Source of the DNA: Gyrodactylus bullatarudis
Lineage: Eukaryota > Platyhelminthes > Monogenea > Gyrodactylidea > Gyrodactylidae
DNA length: 64,000 bases
Reading direction: 5' to 3'
Assembly (NCBI GenBank): GCA_012064415.1
Contig: SSNU01000165.1
Location: forward strand, 148,117 to 212,116
Under the pieces are notes generated by a model, which was not told the origin of the DNA, did not search any database, and saw only the letters and a program-made list of their open reading frames with translations. Every line of letters starts with the position of its first letter. Position 1 is the stretch's first letter. The translations under genes and the position numbers were made by a program. This document shows positions 24,046 to 36,920 of this stretch, piece after piece.

Positions 24046-24929
24046 AACTGGAAATATTTCGATTTTTAGGAAGTTTAGTTTTATACACCTTCTCTGAGTT
24101 TACTTTGAATCGTGTTGGTCTTTTTATTATCGATGACTAACAGTCATTGACTATGAAAACAAATCCCTTGCGGTGAGGATATCAGCAGCTAAGTTTATTT
24201 TTGGATCAATTACCCTAATCTACTCTGATAAAAAAATCGTATAGGTACTTGGATTTGATTGAACCTAAATGTTAAAGTCAATGTAAAATTCTTAGATATA
24301 ACAATGTAGATACTTTATTAGTACTTTTCTCAAAGTTTAATTCTCTTTCATGTGTGTTTTGCGTTCTTCATAAATCTAACAAATTAAATCTGAATTATTA
24401 TGAAATATCATAAGATTCAATCAATTTTATTTTACCTTAAAGCTCAAATTATTATTAGGAATTGTTACAAAAACTAAAATCTTTCGGATGATTCATTTGT
24501 GAGAAAAAAGCTTCTATCAATGAAAATTCGACTTGCTTTAGAAATAAAAATTTTGATAATTATGATCGAACTGAAATTTAATCCAGAAAAATTTTTTTTT
24601 AATCTGAGAGTATTCATAATCTCTTGACTTTGATTGATCCATTTCAAAATCTCTTTTCAATTACTTGCGATCAAGTCATACTAGTCCAGTATTAATAATA
24701 ATACAGAATAATTATCTAAAAATGAGTCACTTAAGGACACATTAATCTCTAATGTTTTTAAATATAAAGACTCTTCTTAGAGGTATTGTCAATTTTCAGG
24801 ATTTCCCCTGAATACTTCGGGATTCTTTTTCATCTGATCGATGTTCAAACGCCCTTGGTATTTTTTTTTGAAATCGAACATTTTTATTTAAATACAAAAG
24901 TATAAAGATTAATTATAATAATTATTGTA

Positions 24930-25105
24930 CAACTAAAAGAATAGGCGAAAAATGTGTGGGAGGGTTTGTATCTACGACCGATTTAAGAAGTTCAGAATGA
25001 GAGGTGAGAGAGATACCACTTCGCCACGCCGGGCAAAAAGGATCTTTGTCATTCAACTGAGATAAATGTTCAGAGACATTGTTTTTAAGCTGAGCTCCCG
25101 ATGTC
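24930..25105 (-). mobile_element. Second tRNA-like SINE candidate
   Basis: The minus strand from about 25050 reads GGCGTGGCGAAGTGGTATC, a good A-box-like start, with a weaker B-box-like stretch about 45 bases further (GGTCGTAGATACAAACC). An AT-rich tail follows. It is not related to the hammerhead SINE. It could be a decayed tRNA pseudogene instead. Confidence 0.4.
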
Positions 25106-25140
25106 ATAAGTGAATTTGAAATAAGAAGATGCTAGTTTAT

Positions 25141-25239
25141 TTCACAAATAAAGATATTCAAAGAGACGGAGTAGCAATGGGATCTCCACTTGGACCACTT
25201 CTTTGCGAAATTGGAGATGACGACCCTCAAACCAACAAT
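25141..25239 (+). pseudogene. Penelope-like element reverse transcriptase fragment
   Basis: The frame at 25141 reads a short stretch with DGVAMGSPLGPLLCE, the hallmark motif of Penelope-like reverse transcriptases (usually TDGVAMGSPLGPLLA). No flanking RT motifs are present before the gap at 25434. It is a small remnant. Confidence 0.65.
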
Positions 25240-25433
25240 TGATAAGTTTGATCATTATCGCTTGATTGAAAGATGAAAAAACAGATTATGAATGAATGAT
25301 TTTTTTTATCTGTTTCCAATGAAGAATTCATTGTAAGGATTTAGAAGACAAGTGAATATTTAGTGATAAAGCTTATATTTCACCGGATCTCATCAGACTC
25401 TTACACCGGCTAGATATATATACAATTTTAAAA

Positions 25434-26378
25434 NNNNNNNNNNNNNNNNNNNNNNNNNNNNNNNNNNNNNNNNNNNNNNNNNNNNNNNNNNNNNNNNNNN
25501 NNNNNNNNNNNNNNNNNNNNNNNNNNNNNNNNNNNNNNNNNNNNNNNNNNNNNNNNNNNNNNNNNNNNNNNNNNNNNNNNNNNNNNNNNNNNNNNNNNNN
25601 NNNNNNNNNNNNNNNNNNNNNNNNNNNNNNNNNNNNNNNNNNNNNNNNNNNNNNNNNNNNNNNNNNNNNNNNNNNNNNNNNNNNNNNNNNNNNNNNNNNN
25701 NNNNNNNNNNNNNNNNNNNNNNNNNNNNNNNNNNNNNNNNNNNNNNNNNNNNNNNNNNNNNNNNNNNNNNNNNNNNNNNNNNNNNNNNNNNNNNNNNNNN
25801 NNNNNNNNNNNNNNNNNNNNNNNNNNNNNNNNNNNNNNNNNNNNNNNNNNNNNNNNNNNNNNNNNNNNNNNNNNNNNNNNNNNNNNNNNNNNNNNNNNNN
25901 NNNNNNNNNNNNNNNNNNNNNNNNNNNNNNNNNNNNNNNNNNNNNNNNNNNNNNNNNNNNNNNNNNNNNNNNNNNNNNNNNNNNNNNNNNNNNNNNNNNN
26001 NNNNNNNNNNNNNNNNNNNNNNNNNNNNNNNNNNNNNNNNNNNNNNNNNNNNNNNNNNNNNNNNNNNNNNNNNNNNNNNNNNNNNNNNNNNNNNNNNNNN
26101 NNNNNNNNNNNNNNNNNNNNNNNNNNNNNNNNNNNNNNNNNNNNNNNNNNNNNNNNNNNNNNNNNNNNNNNNNNNNNNNNNNNNNNNNNNNNNNNNNNNN
26201 NNNNNNNNNNNNNNNNNNNNNNNNNNNNNNNNNNNNNNNNNNNNNNNNNNNNNNNNNNNNNNNNNNNNNNNNNNNNNNNNNNNNNNNNNNNNNNNNNNNN
26301 NNNNNNNNNNNNNNNNNNNNNNNNNNNNNNNNNNNNNNNNNNNNNNNNNNNNNNNNNNNNNNNNNNNNNNNNNNNNNN
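25434..26378. other. Assembly gap (945 N)
   Basis: Undetermined bases, flanked on both sides by Penelope-like fragments. Repeats of this family probably caused the assembly break. Confidence 0.99.
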
Positions 26379-26510
26379 CAGGTTCGAGTGCTTATCGACA
26401 AAAGCTTCAGGATAACCATCTGACATTAGAAGTTCTTTCAGAATCAATCTGTCTTTACTTTTGTTGGCTTCCGAAGATAATCTTTCGATTTTCAAAAATT
26501 CGTTTCTTAC
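26379..26510 (-). pseudogene. Penelope-like fragment, opposite strand
   Basis: On the minus strand the short frame ends with KELLMSDGYPEAFVDKH, which matches the segment following the RT palm of Penelope-like elements (L..NGYP..FI..). It lies against the gap edge and points opposite to the pieces at 25141 and 26860, so at least two copies meet here. Confidence 0.5.
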
Positions 26511-26859
26511 TAGACTTTTCTTCTGGCAAGCTGGATTTTTTTTATATTTTTATGAAAATGCTTGATTCTGATTGGTTGATTTAATTTCTTGAATGGATCC
26601 ATTGACTTAAACCGTGCATATCTATTTGAATTTGACAAGATATCGAAATAAAAATATGACCATTAGAAAGAGCACAAAATTTTGCATAGGATAGAGTCTT
26701 AACACTCTGAGATTTATGGAAAATATGAGCTCTAGCGAGCTTTTAAACCCGAAGGTGTAATTATCAAATGAATTTATCAAAATTAGTGTAGATTTTCTCG
26801 AATTTAGTAGAATGCTTACCATAACTTTGAAAACCTGTTATCAGATTTTAATCAGGCTT

Positions 26860-27234
26860 ACAACTAAATAAAATTCACAGCCGAAGGAGAGAATGAGAAC
26901 ATCTTACCGTTTCTGGATGTGAAGCTATCAAGAAACGAGTACGGATTAATTACAATAAAATTAAAAGAAATTTACTGAATTTCAACTCGTTTGTCTCCAT
27001 AAAGGTAAAACGAGGCCTGATAACAGCTCTCGCCACTGAATTGTATCGGGATCTGCATGGGATGAATACGTATTCAGATGGCAACCTGAGGACGATTTTC
27101 AAGACACAGAAGCTGTTTACTAACTTCTCCAAAGACGAAATGGGAGCCTCCAAAAAGAGCAATTTGATCTACAAGTTTAAATGCCCTTGCGATTCAGTAT
27201 ACATTGAACGCACGACAAGACGACTTGAAGATTG
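26860..27234 (+). pseudogene. Penelope-like fragment with GIY-YIG region
   Basis: Around 26880 the plus strand encodes ENILPFLDVKLSRNEYG, typical of the region after the RT domain. At 27041-27234 it encodes ...KKSNLIYKFKCPCDSVYIE, the start of the GIY-YIG endonuclease region of Penelope-like elements. The two blocks are much closer than in a complete element, so an internal deletion is likely, and an in-frame stop follows. Confidence 0.6.
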
Positions 27235-27239
27235 ATTGG

Positions 27240-28602
27240 CAATCAATTACAATTATCATGCATTTTTTAAAACACAATTGAAACATTTTTAAGAACTATA
27301 ATTATAACTATCACTTGAAACTGTATAAAAATGTTAAATTTAACATCTCTTAACAGGTATTAACCAATTGTGCCTTTCGAGTCGAAATTTTCGACCAATA
27401 ACGTCACTTCTATTCTTTCTTGTAAAACCAATATCAATATGGCATGTATCACACTGATGAATATGCCCGAAATAGAGATCTTTATTTGTGAAATAATCTG
27501 GCAATTCCTGACTGAAAAAGGGGTCTGTTTTATAGATGAGCCACTATTTCTTAGTACCTTAGTGTGTAAATTTTCTTTGTCAATTTAAATTTTTTTAAAA
27601 TTATTACCTCAGTTGAATAAATTAATACGTTTGAAAAAAATTCTATTTGAATTCGTGTAAATTTCGGTTTATAAACTGATAGTTAATTATCTGACAAATT
27701 AGTAAACTTTTTTTAATCAACAAGTGTTTACTGTCTGTTGGGAAACTCATTGGCCCTTCTAGTCCAAAGAAATTAAAGCACGATACATAAAAATTTCCCT
27801 AGGAATATTTAATCAGCAAAGGGGCAAAACTGTACTCTTTATCATAAAGTAAATTTTAACCCTCTTATATTTGAAAAAAATATTTAGAGAATACATCTAT
27901 TTTGTTTAGATTTTGAAAATAAAGATTCTTTCATTTTTTTCAATGATTGCAAGTATGAGTCATTTAAATTAAGGAAAGTAAGAAAATAGTGGCACTAGCA
28001 TATTATTAACACCAAAAAATATGAATATTAGTAAGCCCTTAAAATAATGATTGATCGATGAAAGAAGAATTTGTTTAGGTAAGATCTATTCATTCTCAGA
28101 CTTGTCTATTCGAAAGAAATTTATGCAAAAAAGAGAAGAGTGCATCTTGTGCACGAATTGAAAATAAAATATCCATATATTTATTTATATAACACTTTGA
28201 AAGAGAGATTTTTTATTGCATTTCTTGTAGATATTTGTTTAGGTCTTGAAAATTTTGTTTTCATACTCAAAAAGCTAAGTGTTTTGTTCTTTTCTTGTCT
28301 CCGATAAATTAAAAATCTGTATCCTCATTTGAAATATTTAAATAGGCAAAGAGAACTGAATCATACATTCATAAAGGAAAGAGCTGTTTTTCGTTTGATA
28401 AGGATAGTAAGATATTGGTTCTCCTTTCGTGTTATTCTTTTAACCAAACTTTTACATAAAAATTCTAAAAAGATAAGAAGTACAACTAAGAAGGTTAATT
28501 TTTCTTCCATCCCAGAAAAAAGCATAAGGGTCTTGATTGAGTAATACATGAATTAATATAATTGTCAATTAATTAATAGTTTTCATAAATGGGGCAAAGT
28601 AC
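27240..28602. other. No gene found
   Basis: Short AT-rich frames only. None has recognisable motifs or convincing splice partners. Confidence 0.5.
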
Positions 28603-31600
28603 CTAATTAGATTTGTCTAATTTGTGGAGACCTATTCTGGCCATACAGACAGCTGTCCAATCAGGTGGCGAAACACATTTGAGAAGTTTAAGAGAAAATT
28701 CAGCTTGATCTTGCATTTCCTGGTGAAGGCTGATATGAGCACAGGCAATAAGTTCATTAATCATCTCCTCAAGAGTATCTTTCTTTTCTATATGAATTAA
28801 TTCGAAGATGTTAGCAAAGTTATCAACAAGCTCTTTTGGTGTTATTGGTTCTTTTCGGGGCTTTGATAAACGGAAAATGACTAAACAATTAGTTGGAGCT
28901 CCAACAAGGAGAATTTTTGTTGGATCTGAACTAATGTTAAATTCAGCATATGTCTTTGTGCAATAGTCTAAAGATAATAAAATAGCAAGCCCAACAGTTA
29001 TTCGAATAATTTCTGAAGCATCGATGCAATTTGTTAAATCATCCAAGGTTGACATATAAGAAAGAGTATGAAGTAGATCTTGTTGTTGGGGCGTCTTAAA
29101 CTGATCTAAATTTTCAGGCAATGCGGAATTTTTCTCTAACCAATTTTTCAGCATGGTATCAACTGAAACCAAAGGATAGGCAACTGTATTTTCTAATTTC
29201 ATATTTCTTGGCTAAAATGGTTAAAAAGAAAATTAAATTTTGCATTATTTAAAGCATTGCAAGAAAAAAAACAAAGAAAAGGTTCATTTAGCATGAATAG
29301 ATGAGTTATAACAAATCTTTAATCGATATTTGAACATTGAAAGCTGACAAAAATTCTTACTTTCATCTATATTATTTAAAATTTATCAAAAATTATAATT
29401 CTCTGAATTCTTTTTGAAATTTATCTTAAAAACTAACTATTTTTATATAATCGAGACCATTTTCATGATTTTTGAAGAGATTCAGCTCCAGCCAATCTTT
29501 AATGCTTCCTCGATTTGTCCACTTTCTGGGATTAATTGTTGAATAACCAGTGAAGAATGTAAGATATTCTGGACGAAGTTCAGCATCATGTAAATTGTCA
29601 CTTGCTTTCATGTATGCTTCTAAATGTTTAACATCAGAATCTTTTGCATTGCTCTTGCTGGCTTCATCAGACTTTTTCATATTTTGATTATATTCCAAAA
29701 ATTGATTCGTCGTCTCCATAGCTTCCCTTTTCAACATATCCTTTGGTAAATTTTTCTTTAATTTCTCACCATAAAATGGACTACCCCGCATTTCAATCTC
29801 ATAACTGGTATCGATTGGAAAATACTAAAAATAAATAAATAAACATGTTTATATTCAAATTTGAGCAAACATTTTTATCCAGCATTGATGAGGATATCTT
29901 CAGATTCGTCCTGATCAGTGAATTAAATTCAGCATTATTATAATTGTTATTAATCATATTTCTGGTAGTAAAGGAACGAAGAAATTATCATGTAGAGGAA
30001 AATGAAGATTTATATGAAATAATAATGTTAAAAAACAATAAATAGCAGTTAATTTGAATTGTGGTGGCGAGGATTCTTTTTAATATCAAGAAAATTAGTC
30101 TAACAGACTTATTGTTTCTTGATGCATGCCGACAAATAATTGTTGAATATTCATAAAGTAGAGTTACTGTATTAACAATTATATTAAGGTTAACAGAAGT
30201 CTTGTACCACACACGACTCACAGTAGTATCAATAAGTTCCTGAATTTCGATAAAATGCAATAACTGGCCAAAAATCTACTTTTCTTTTGTATGAAAAATA
30301 TGGACTTGAGATTCCGAAAAATAAAACCAACAAATAGTAACTAAATGTGGTTAACCAATGAAAATATTAATTCCAAGCAATGATATAAGGACGTTCAAAA
30401 TTTAGGAAATTAAGCAACTAACATTTGCACTTTGATTAAGAGTGGATCCCATTTTAGCCGAAATAATCGGTGAATTTTGAAAACCATCACCCTTGATTGT
30501 CATAGACTAAAAATACAAATACAAAGTATTTTTAATTAGATTTTTAAAAAGTTAAATCTGCTGCATAATTTTAGTTAAACGTTACAGGATTCTTTTATAA
30601 TTATGAATCGATTACAGTATCTAAACATTTAAATGTATTTTTTCTGGTATAATCATGTCTAATTTGTCTTATTTATTCTTCTTGAATGGGAACTATATTA
30701 CAATTTATTATTTAACTCCACTTTTCTCTGATCTACGATAAGTTAAGGGATCTTGTTTCTAATTAAATGTCATAATTATTCGTAAATATCAAATATTTAA
30801 AACTAACTCTTTCATATCCATTATCATATGTGTTGGATCGATCTAGAGTAAAAGTTTTTAAATTTAAAGTGTTGGCATTGCTTGGATCATTCACATATCG
30901 AAGAGTTTCTTGGAGTTTTGGTCGAGCAACTCTTGGCTGAATCATTGTATTAGCCTGGTTAAGTGTTGTATGGCGTCTTGTCAAGCTTTTATTTTTCAAA
31001 GAAAAGCTATAAACCTCTTGCCGATCCAAGACAACAAGCTCTTTTGGTGTTTTTGGTTTCATAGTAGCCACACGATTTGAACCTTCAGCGATTTTGGCAC
31101 GAATTTTGTCAAGATAATTGTTTATCTTTTATATAGATATGCAAAAAAATCAGTTCATAAATAGATACATTTCATGTTAAAATTAACCAATCGATTTATT
31201 TTCTAAGTTTTAAAATAAATTATCAAAAAATATCTAGCTTCAGAGGATGTAAATAATTAATTTTTCGATCTAGCACGTTGAAACTTATTCTTTACAGTTA
31301 AAGCATTACATGCAAATCGAATTAGATCAGAAAAAAATTAAATTTGAAAAAGAATAATCAACTTATCTTACCTTTGTGGTGTTATCAATTTCCGTTTTGT
31401 TACCCCTTGGATCTAGGGTCTGTGAATTATAATGAGAACTATGAAGGAATTGTGTTGGATTTAAATCACTCTGTGCGAATAAATGAAAAGGATTATTAGA
31501 TCAAACACATGAATTATGATATTTTTCCAGTTTATAAGAATGCTTTAACTGTTTTGAAAAAACTTTTACCGAATATAACATTTAATTTTGTTTTAAGAGA

Positions 31601-33216
31601 GACTAACCAAGTTTGCTTTAAATTCGTTCTCTGCATTCACCTGTCCTGTTGAGACTGGAGAAATTATATCTTCACTGGGTCCAGTTTCTGGCCGTGGTGG
31701 GGGTGAACGTTTGACAGTATACTTTGACCTATCTGACATTAACTAGGTGAAAAGATATGAAGGTAAATTAAAGTTATAAAATCAATAATCAGTTTTCCCT
31801 TTTTCTTTAAGCATAATACCAAAAACTATTATCAAGTACTTATTTAAACTTTAAAAATAAACAATGCTTACTAATGATTCATTATTTTTTTATAATATAC
31901 AATGTTTCTTATAATATACTGTTTATAATAGTTTTTTTCTTGTATATTAAAAAGCATAGTTTTGCAGTGATTGAGAAAAACAATACTCTTAATATACATC
32001 GGTATCTGACTGTATTAAGATTAACTATCTGGTGGCACCCTTTTACTAATTTTCAATCGTGATAGACTCTCTAGCTATATAGTAGAAGGATCAATACATA
32101 ATAAACCAAAAATTAATAAGCATCACAAATTGACCAACACCATGTCAAAAAAAGTAAAACAAGAAAGAATAATCGATATCATAAAAGAATATCAAATGTA
32201 GATAATAAGCTCACTTATTGCTCAACTGTCGATTATAATGAGCAATATGAAGAATTATTCTTCTATAAATAATCTGTTCTCAAAGACCAAAAGAAAGAAA
32301 AAAATGAAGAAAAGGGTAAAAAGAATGCTGGTCAACCTTTGAGCTCACAATGAGCGCGTATGATAACAATAAGCAAAAATGGTTTATAGATTTACACTAA
32401 CACAACAATTTTTAAAACTAAATCAAGTGATTGAGATTAACTTACATCGCCCTCAATGAAAGAGTCAGAGTGAATAGAGACCTCGTCACCATTTGTTGAT
32501 TGTTCTGTTCTCAAATAACGATTGTTTGATGGCATTGTTTTATTTCTGACTAAAGTTGGTTTCGGTCTAATTGAAGATTTCATCTTCTTGAAGCTCTCTT
32601 TCATCTCAGCCTTTGATAGCATTCTTATAGTATTAGTATTTTTGATAATTTCTATTTCTTGTTTCTGGAAATCTAGCTTCAAGGAATTCGATCTTCCTGC
32701 TGCATCAGCTGTCTTAAATTTTGGGGGTTTAATGTTTCTAAATAAAGTCGAGGCTTGATTTGTTGCCTTTGCTAAACTTTTTTTCAAATTGGGCAGAGTA
32801 TCTCCACGATTTAACTTTCTTTTGCTCTTGAGTCCAGAAAGCTCAATAGAAGGTTCATCATTTTCTAGTCTGACATCAACTTCAGTATCATCAAGAATTC
32901 CATTCACTTCACCTTTAGGAACTTCGATTGTTGTAACTTTTCCAACATTCTCAAGAGGAAACTCTTCAAGAGAACCTCCATTAGCATTGAAAATTTTAGA
33001 GTTTTTTCCAATAAGATTTAAATTTGAATTTTCCGAAAATTCAACTCGCTTTCTATCCATTGTGCTAGATAAATTTCCTTCAACTGCATCAAAATTATCC
33101 ATTTTCTTCTCATTTAAGTTAACTGCGTTTTCACTTCCATTGATTTTCAATACATCCTGGTTCGAATATACAGCATCTTTATTCTCATCAGTTTTTATTT
33201 CGAGCTTTAAATCCAT
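28603..33216 (-). CDS. Unrecognised 800-residue protein, seven exons, all introns phase 0
   Basis: Exons: 33216-32446, 31742-31608, 31470-31372, 31125-30808, 30506-30423, 29824-29438, 29211-28603. Every junction is GT-AG and phase 0, and the total is 800 codons plus stop. The first 257 residues are acidic/basic low-complexity and rich in Ser, Asn and Lys. Residues about 258-340 contain SPPPRPETGP. The C-terminal 330 residues look folded (NPRKWTNRGSIKDWLELN; ILLVGAPTNCLVIFRLSKP; CVSPPDWTAVCMARIG). There is no signal peptide or membrane segment, so it is probably cytoplasmic. The TATA-like sequence at 33256-33263 supports the chosen start. I do not recognise the family. Two exons carry the phrase TPKEL (in exon 4 before VVLD, in exon 7 before VDNF), which may be a short internal repeat. 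Confidence 0.8.
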
Positions 33217-33255
33217 GGTTTTTATCTCGTTATTCCTTTGGCTTTATTAAAATCA

Positions 33256-33263
33256 GCTATATA
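33256..33263 (-). promoter_or_regulatory. TATA-like box of the 800-residue gene
   Basis: TATATAGC on the minus strand, about 40-47 bases before the start codon at 33216. The spacing resembles that of the protease genes and suggests a short 5' UTR. Confidence 0.4.
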
Positions 33264-35839
33264 TGAAGTATCAGATAGTCTGTAGTTTGTATTCTTTTAT
33301 TCTGATTCTCAAAACGAAATTAAAGTTGATCAACCGAAAATTAAAAGCAAGTTCTTATTCAAAATTCAAGATTAAATAATCCTTGTTTTAGTTTGCTGGC
33401 TACTCACGAAAATTCGATATTGTCAATGATATCTTCTTATAGCGTATTATAAAGAGAGAATTCGTGCAGATTGAAAAGAAGAGTGTAGAAATCAAAGAAA
33501 CCTTCTTTACTTTGGATATATCAAAGTTGTCAGCTTGTGTTAAAATATGGAAATTCAGGTTAGCTAAGACACACCACACAAGCACGTGAAAATTGTTATA
33601 GACAAAAATTTTGAATACCTACAAAAAAACACATACCACCAATCATATTCAAGTATTTTTGAATTAAAAGAATGATTGAATCTTATTGGCTTACACACCA
33701 ATTAGACCAGCTATCTATCGAATTGACTATGTTGAAAGTTGAGAATTTCTGTTTTATACAATCGAATAAAGACAATTCTTTATAAATAAACTAATTTTAA
33801 TTAAGCCTCGAGTTACTGAGTTATTATAATAGAAATTAATAGAAAATAATTCATGGGCAGAATTGAATGAAAGGTTTATTTCGAAAGTAAAAGTGCATGA
33901 AATATATTTCTCTGTCTGAGGGGAATAAAATCTAGACATGCATAAAAATATCGAACGAATGCTTATTGTATTGAATAAATAAAGTTCATTCTCTTGTTAT
34001 ATGATTTTTCGTTCTATAACATTGTAGAGATCAAGATTTTTTCGGCTCATACCCCTTTTTACAAACGACTCCAAATGTGATTGTAATCATCAGCACATTT
34101 GTAAAGTGCTTTCAATGTTTTTCTTCCTAATCTAAAATTATTATAAAGGAACATATTGTCTCCCTTTTATGAAAACTATCTATTCTGTATGTCGAACATC
34201 ATTTTTTATATCTTAACTTTTCATCTAAACTTCTTTAATAATAAAACATTCTAAAAACTTCAAAGTCAATCAAGATAATTATTATAATCAATTAGGCTAA
34301 ATATTATTACTATTTATTATATGAGCCAGTTCACTATAATTATCTCGAATGAAATTTGACAAGATATTTTTTTAAGTTAAAATATCAATATTGAAAGAGA
34401 TACTATAGAGTCAGCAAAAAAACACTTTTTTCGTAAATAAATCATCCATTAACATGTTTGAAAAGAAAGATATTAATTTATGGAGAGTTCTTGGTATAGA
34501 AAAATCTCGAATGAGAACATTCTGACAAAAAATTTTGCTTTCTTCATGCGATATATTTATACATAAAACACAAATGTAATTTTTAGAAATTATTTATTGA
34601 TTCATCGATCCCGCATGCCTTGATATAATACTCATGGTTTATATTCTTCAATCCAGCCTAGAAATATTTTTATAATTACATTCTTTTTTTGTTTAAAATT
34701 TGGAGATAATAATAATAATTAACTTTTTAACGAGTTAATTATTATTATTATAATTAACAACCAAGCCTTCCAGGGATTAATGTACAATTAAGCACCAGTT
34801 GTTCTCTGGACCCTACTCGGTATTCCTTTACTTTTTCCACGAATTGGAATACGTCTGTAAAAAAATTACATACATTTGTACCTCTATAAAAAATGTAACA
34901 AACCTATCCCTCTCCTCTCTACCCCTTACAGACGTAGTTATGGACTGGTTTCAGGATCATTAACCAGTTTAATAACTATTTCGCCAAGTTGTGTTGAGAG
35001 CTTGCTGTCATGTCTGTATGATCTCCAGTATATCTTATGAGCCTAATTTGTGTGTTTTAGGTAAGAAATAAAGTCTTGGAAGTACAGTTTTCTCAAAATT
35101 TTGTCCATTACTCCTGCAATAATCCGTCCCTATACACGTATAATTGTGTCTTTTCGATTCTTATTTTTCTTTTATCATTTTATGTTCAATTCTTATAATT
35201 TTCTTTCTTTCAAATTTATTCCCATCCGATAGAATGTCAAGAAATTGAGACTGACGAGACTTGGTGAAATGTACATATCTTTCAAAATAAATAATTGTTT
35301 TATTAAAACTTTTATTATTTTTGTATCCAAATATTTTATTAAAGCGTTCATTCTACAATTAGCAATTCATTTAATATCCAAAAATATTTTTATATTTTCT
35401 ATAAAAAAGACACTTGAACATTTACAGGGAATATGTTCTATAGACAATACTAGTAAAAATGTTTTTTTCGACTTGTTATTATTCCAAGGTTTTAAACATT
35501 TTAAATTTGAAATCCAAATTTCCTTCTAAAATCCAGACTAAACAAATTTAAAAGTTATCTGGATCTTAAACTGTTACTGTTTATTTATTAGATACTAATA
35601 ATACTGTAACTAATAATAATCAAAAAATTTTATCATTCATTGAAGAAGATTTATCAATTTGAACTTATTTAACCTTTTTCAATCATTTAACTTTATAGCT
35701 TGAAGGGTTAAATTAATTTTTTAAATAATCTTCTTCCTATTATTTTCAGGCTAATTAAAATTAGGGTTACAGTTACTCATGGAAAATGAGCCAGGGTTAA
35801 TGTAAATCAGAAGACAACATACGAAACCGTCGGTTATGA

Positions 35840-36078
35840 TTATAAGTAGAGCCTCAAAAGATAATACCTAAAAATAATTTTTTAAGATCTAAAAATTGAG
35901 AAAAGTATTATTTTTCGATTTTAGGGTATTATTTTAAGGTTTAACCTTTACCAAAAAATCTCGCATAAACTACCTACAAGCAAACCGAATAAAAACGTGG
36001 AAATTCAATTAATGTTAAAATTTAACTAAAATATCGCGATAATTTTAGTTTTAATTCTTTTTGAGGCTCTACTTATAA
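35840..36078. repeat. MITE, 239 bp, 20-bp terminal inverted repeats
   Basis: The left end TTATAAGTAGAGCCTCAAAA is matched exactly by its reverse complement at 36059-36078. The interior shares the phrases GGTATTATTTTAA and ACATAAACTACYTACAAG with the region at about 3850-3945, so other copies exist. Confidence 0.75.
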
Positions 36079-36689
36079 GTATTCAATCTTTCCTTTCTAT
36101 TGTTTTCTGCTACTTTTGCTGAGAAGAGCTAGGTTTTTCTACTACTCACAGAGTTTTCTTTGACTATCAATATTATTTTCTAACTGTAGGTTCAACTGAT
36201 TCTGTTCTTCGAATCATGTTTAGGATCTGAACAAGAAAGAAGAATTACTTGGGTATTTCTTATGATATTAAGATAATCTTAGGATTGATTTATAAGTTGA
36301 GTATTCTTTTAACTAAATCCGAACAACAATTTTTATGTGTCAATTTCAATTTTTAAAAACTAGCTGAGAATATAGAGGCTTTGAAAATGTTATACCCTAC
36401 TGAATTTATCACTGATCATGTAAGAAATAATAGTTTAACTAATTTTTATTTGACATATAATACTTTACATTTATTTTCATTGATATGGTTAAAATCAATA
36501 TCTTGATTCTAAAGTTCATTGCTTGAAGAAGTGCAAAATATCCACATAAGCATTAATACTATCAATCAATATCATTAGTTATCGATTTGTTCAATATTTT
36601 TCAGCGTTGAAATTGATTCGTCTTGAGAAAATTTAAATTTTTTTCTTTATTAATGACTACTGTGACCAATCAGAGATATAAATCATAAT

Positions 36690-36920
36690 TAAGAGGTGAA
36701 ATATCCCACAGGTTCGTCTTATTTGATAATGGATTAGCCCATGTCGCTGAATGTTACAGCTTACTAATGGATCCCGTAACTAGTAGGAAATAAACTCTCA
36801 GAGCATTTAGAAATAATCTAAGCATACATCTTTGGTAGACATATGCAACTGGAATTACTTCTATGTGCTCTATATATCCCTGAAGTTTTCTAACTAATGA
36901 ATAGTGAAGTACCTATACAA
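36690..36920. repeat. Hammerhead-SINE remnant without ribozyme
   Basis: It shares with 23721-24040 the phrases ATCCCACAGGTTCGTCTTAT, ATTTAG..ATAATCTAA, GGTAGACATA and TTTTCTAACTAATGAATAGT, in the same order. The segment holding the tRNA-like head and ribozyme core is deleted. Confidence 0.65.

Noticed and set aside
24930..25105. Functional tRNA gene
   Set aside because: The A-box-like part is good, but no full cloverleaf with paired acceptor stem can be drawn, so it is listed only as a SINE candidate.
25373..26495. ORFs of about 350 residues crossing the second run of N
   Set aside because: Artefacts of the gap; only the outer Penelope-like piece at 26379-26510 has content.
32522..33250. 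Two plus-strand ORFs of 78 and 153 residues opposite exon 1 of the 800-residue gene
   Set aside because: They are antisense shadows; the minus-strand exon joins six others in frame.
34760..35130. Possible solo LTR (less AT-rich patch with AATAAA at 35067)
   Set aside because: No TG...CA ends with a matching target duplication could be fixed and no second copy lies in the window.
35245..35529. 94-residue plus-strand ORF
   Set aside because: Low-complexity AT-rich composition, no motif, no splice partner, and flanked by repeats.
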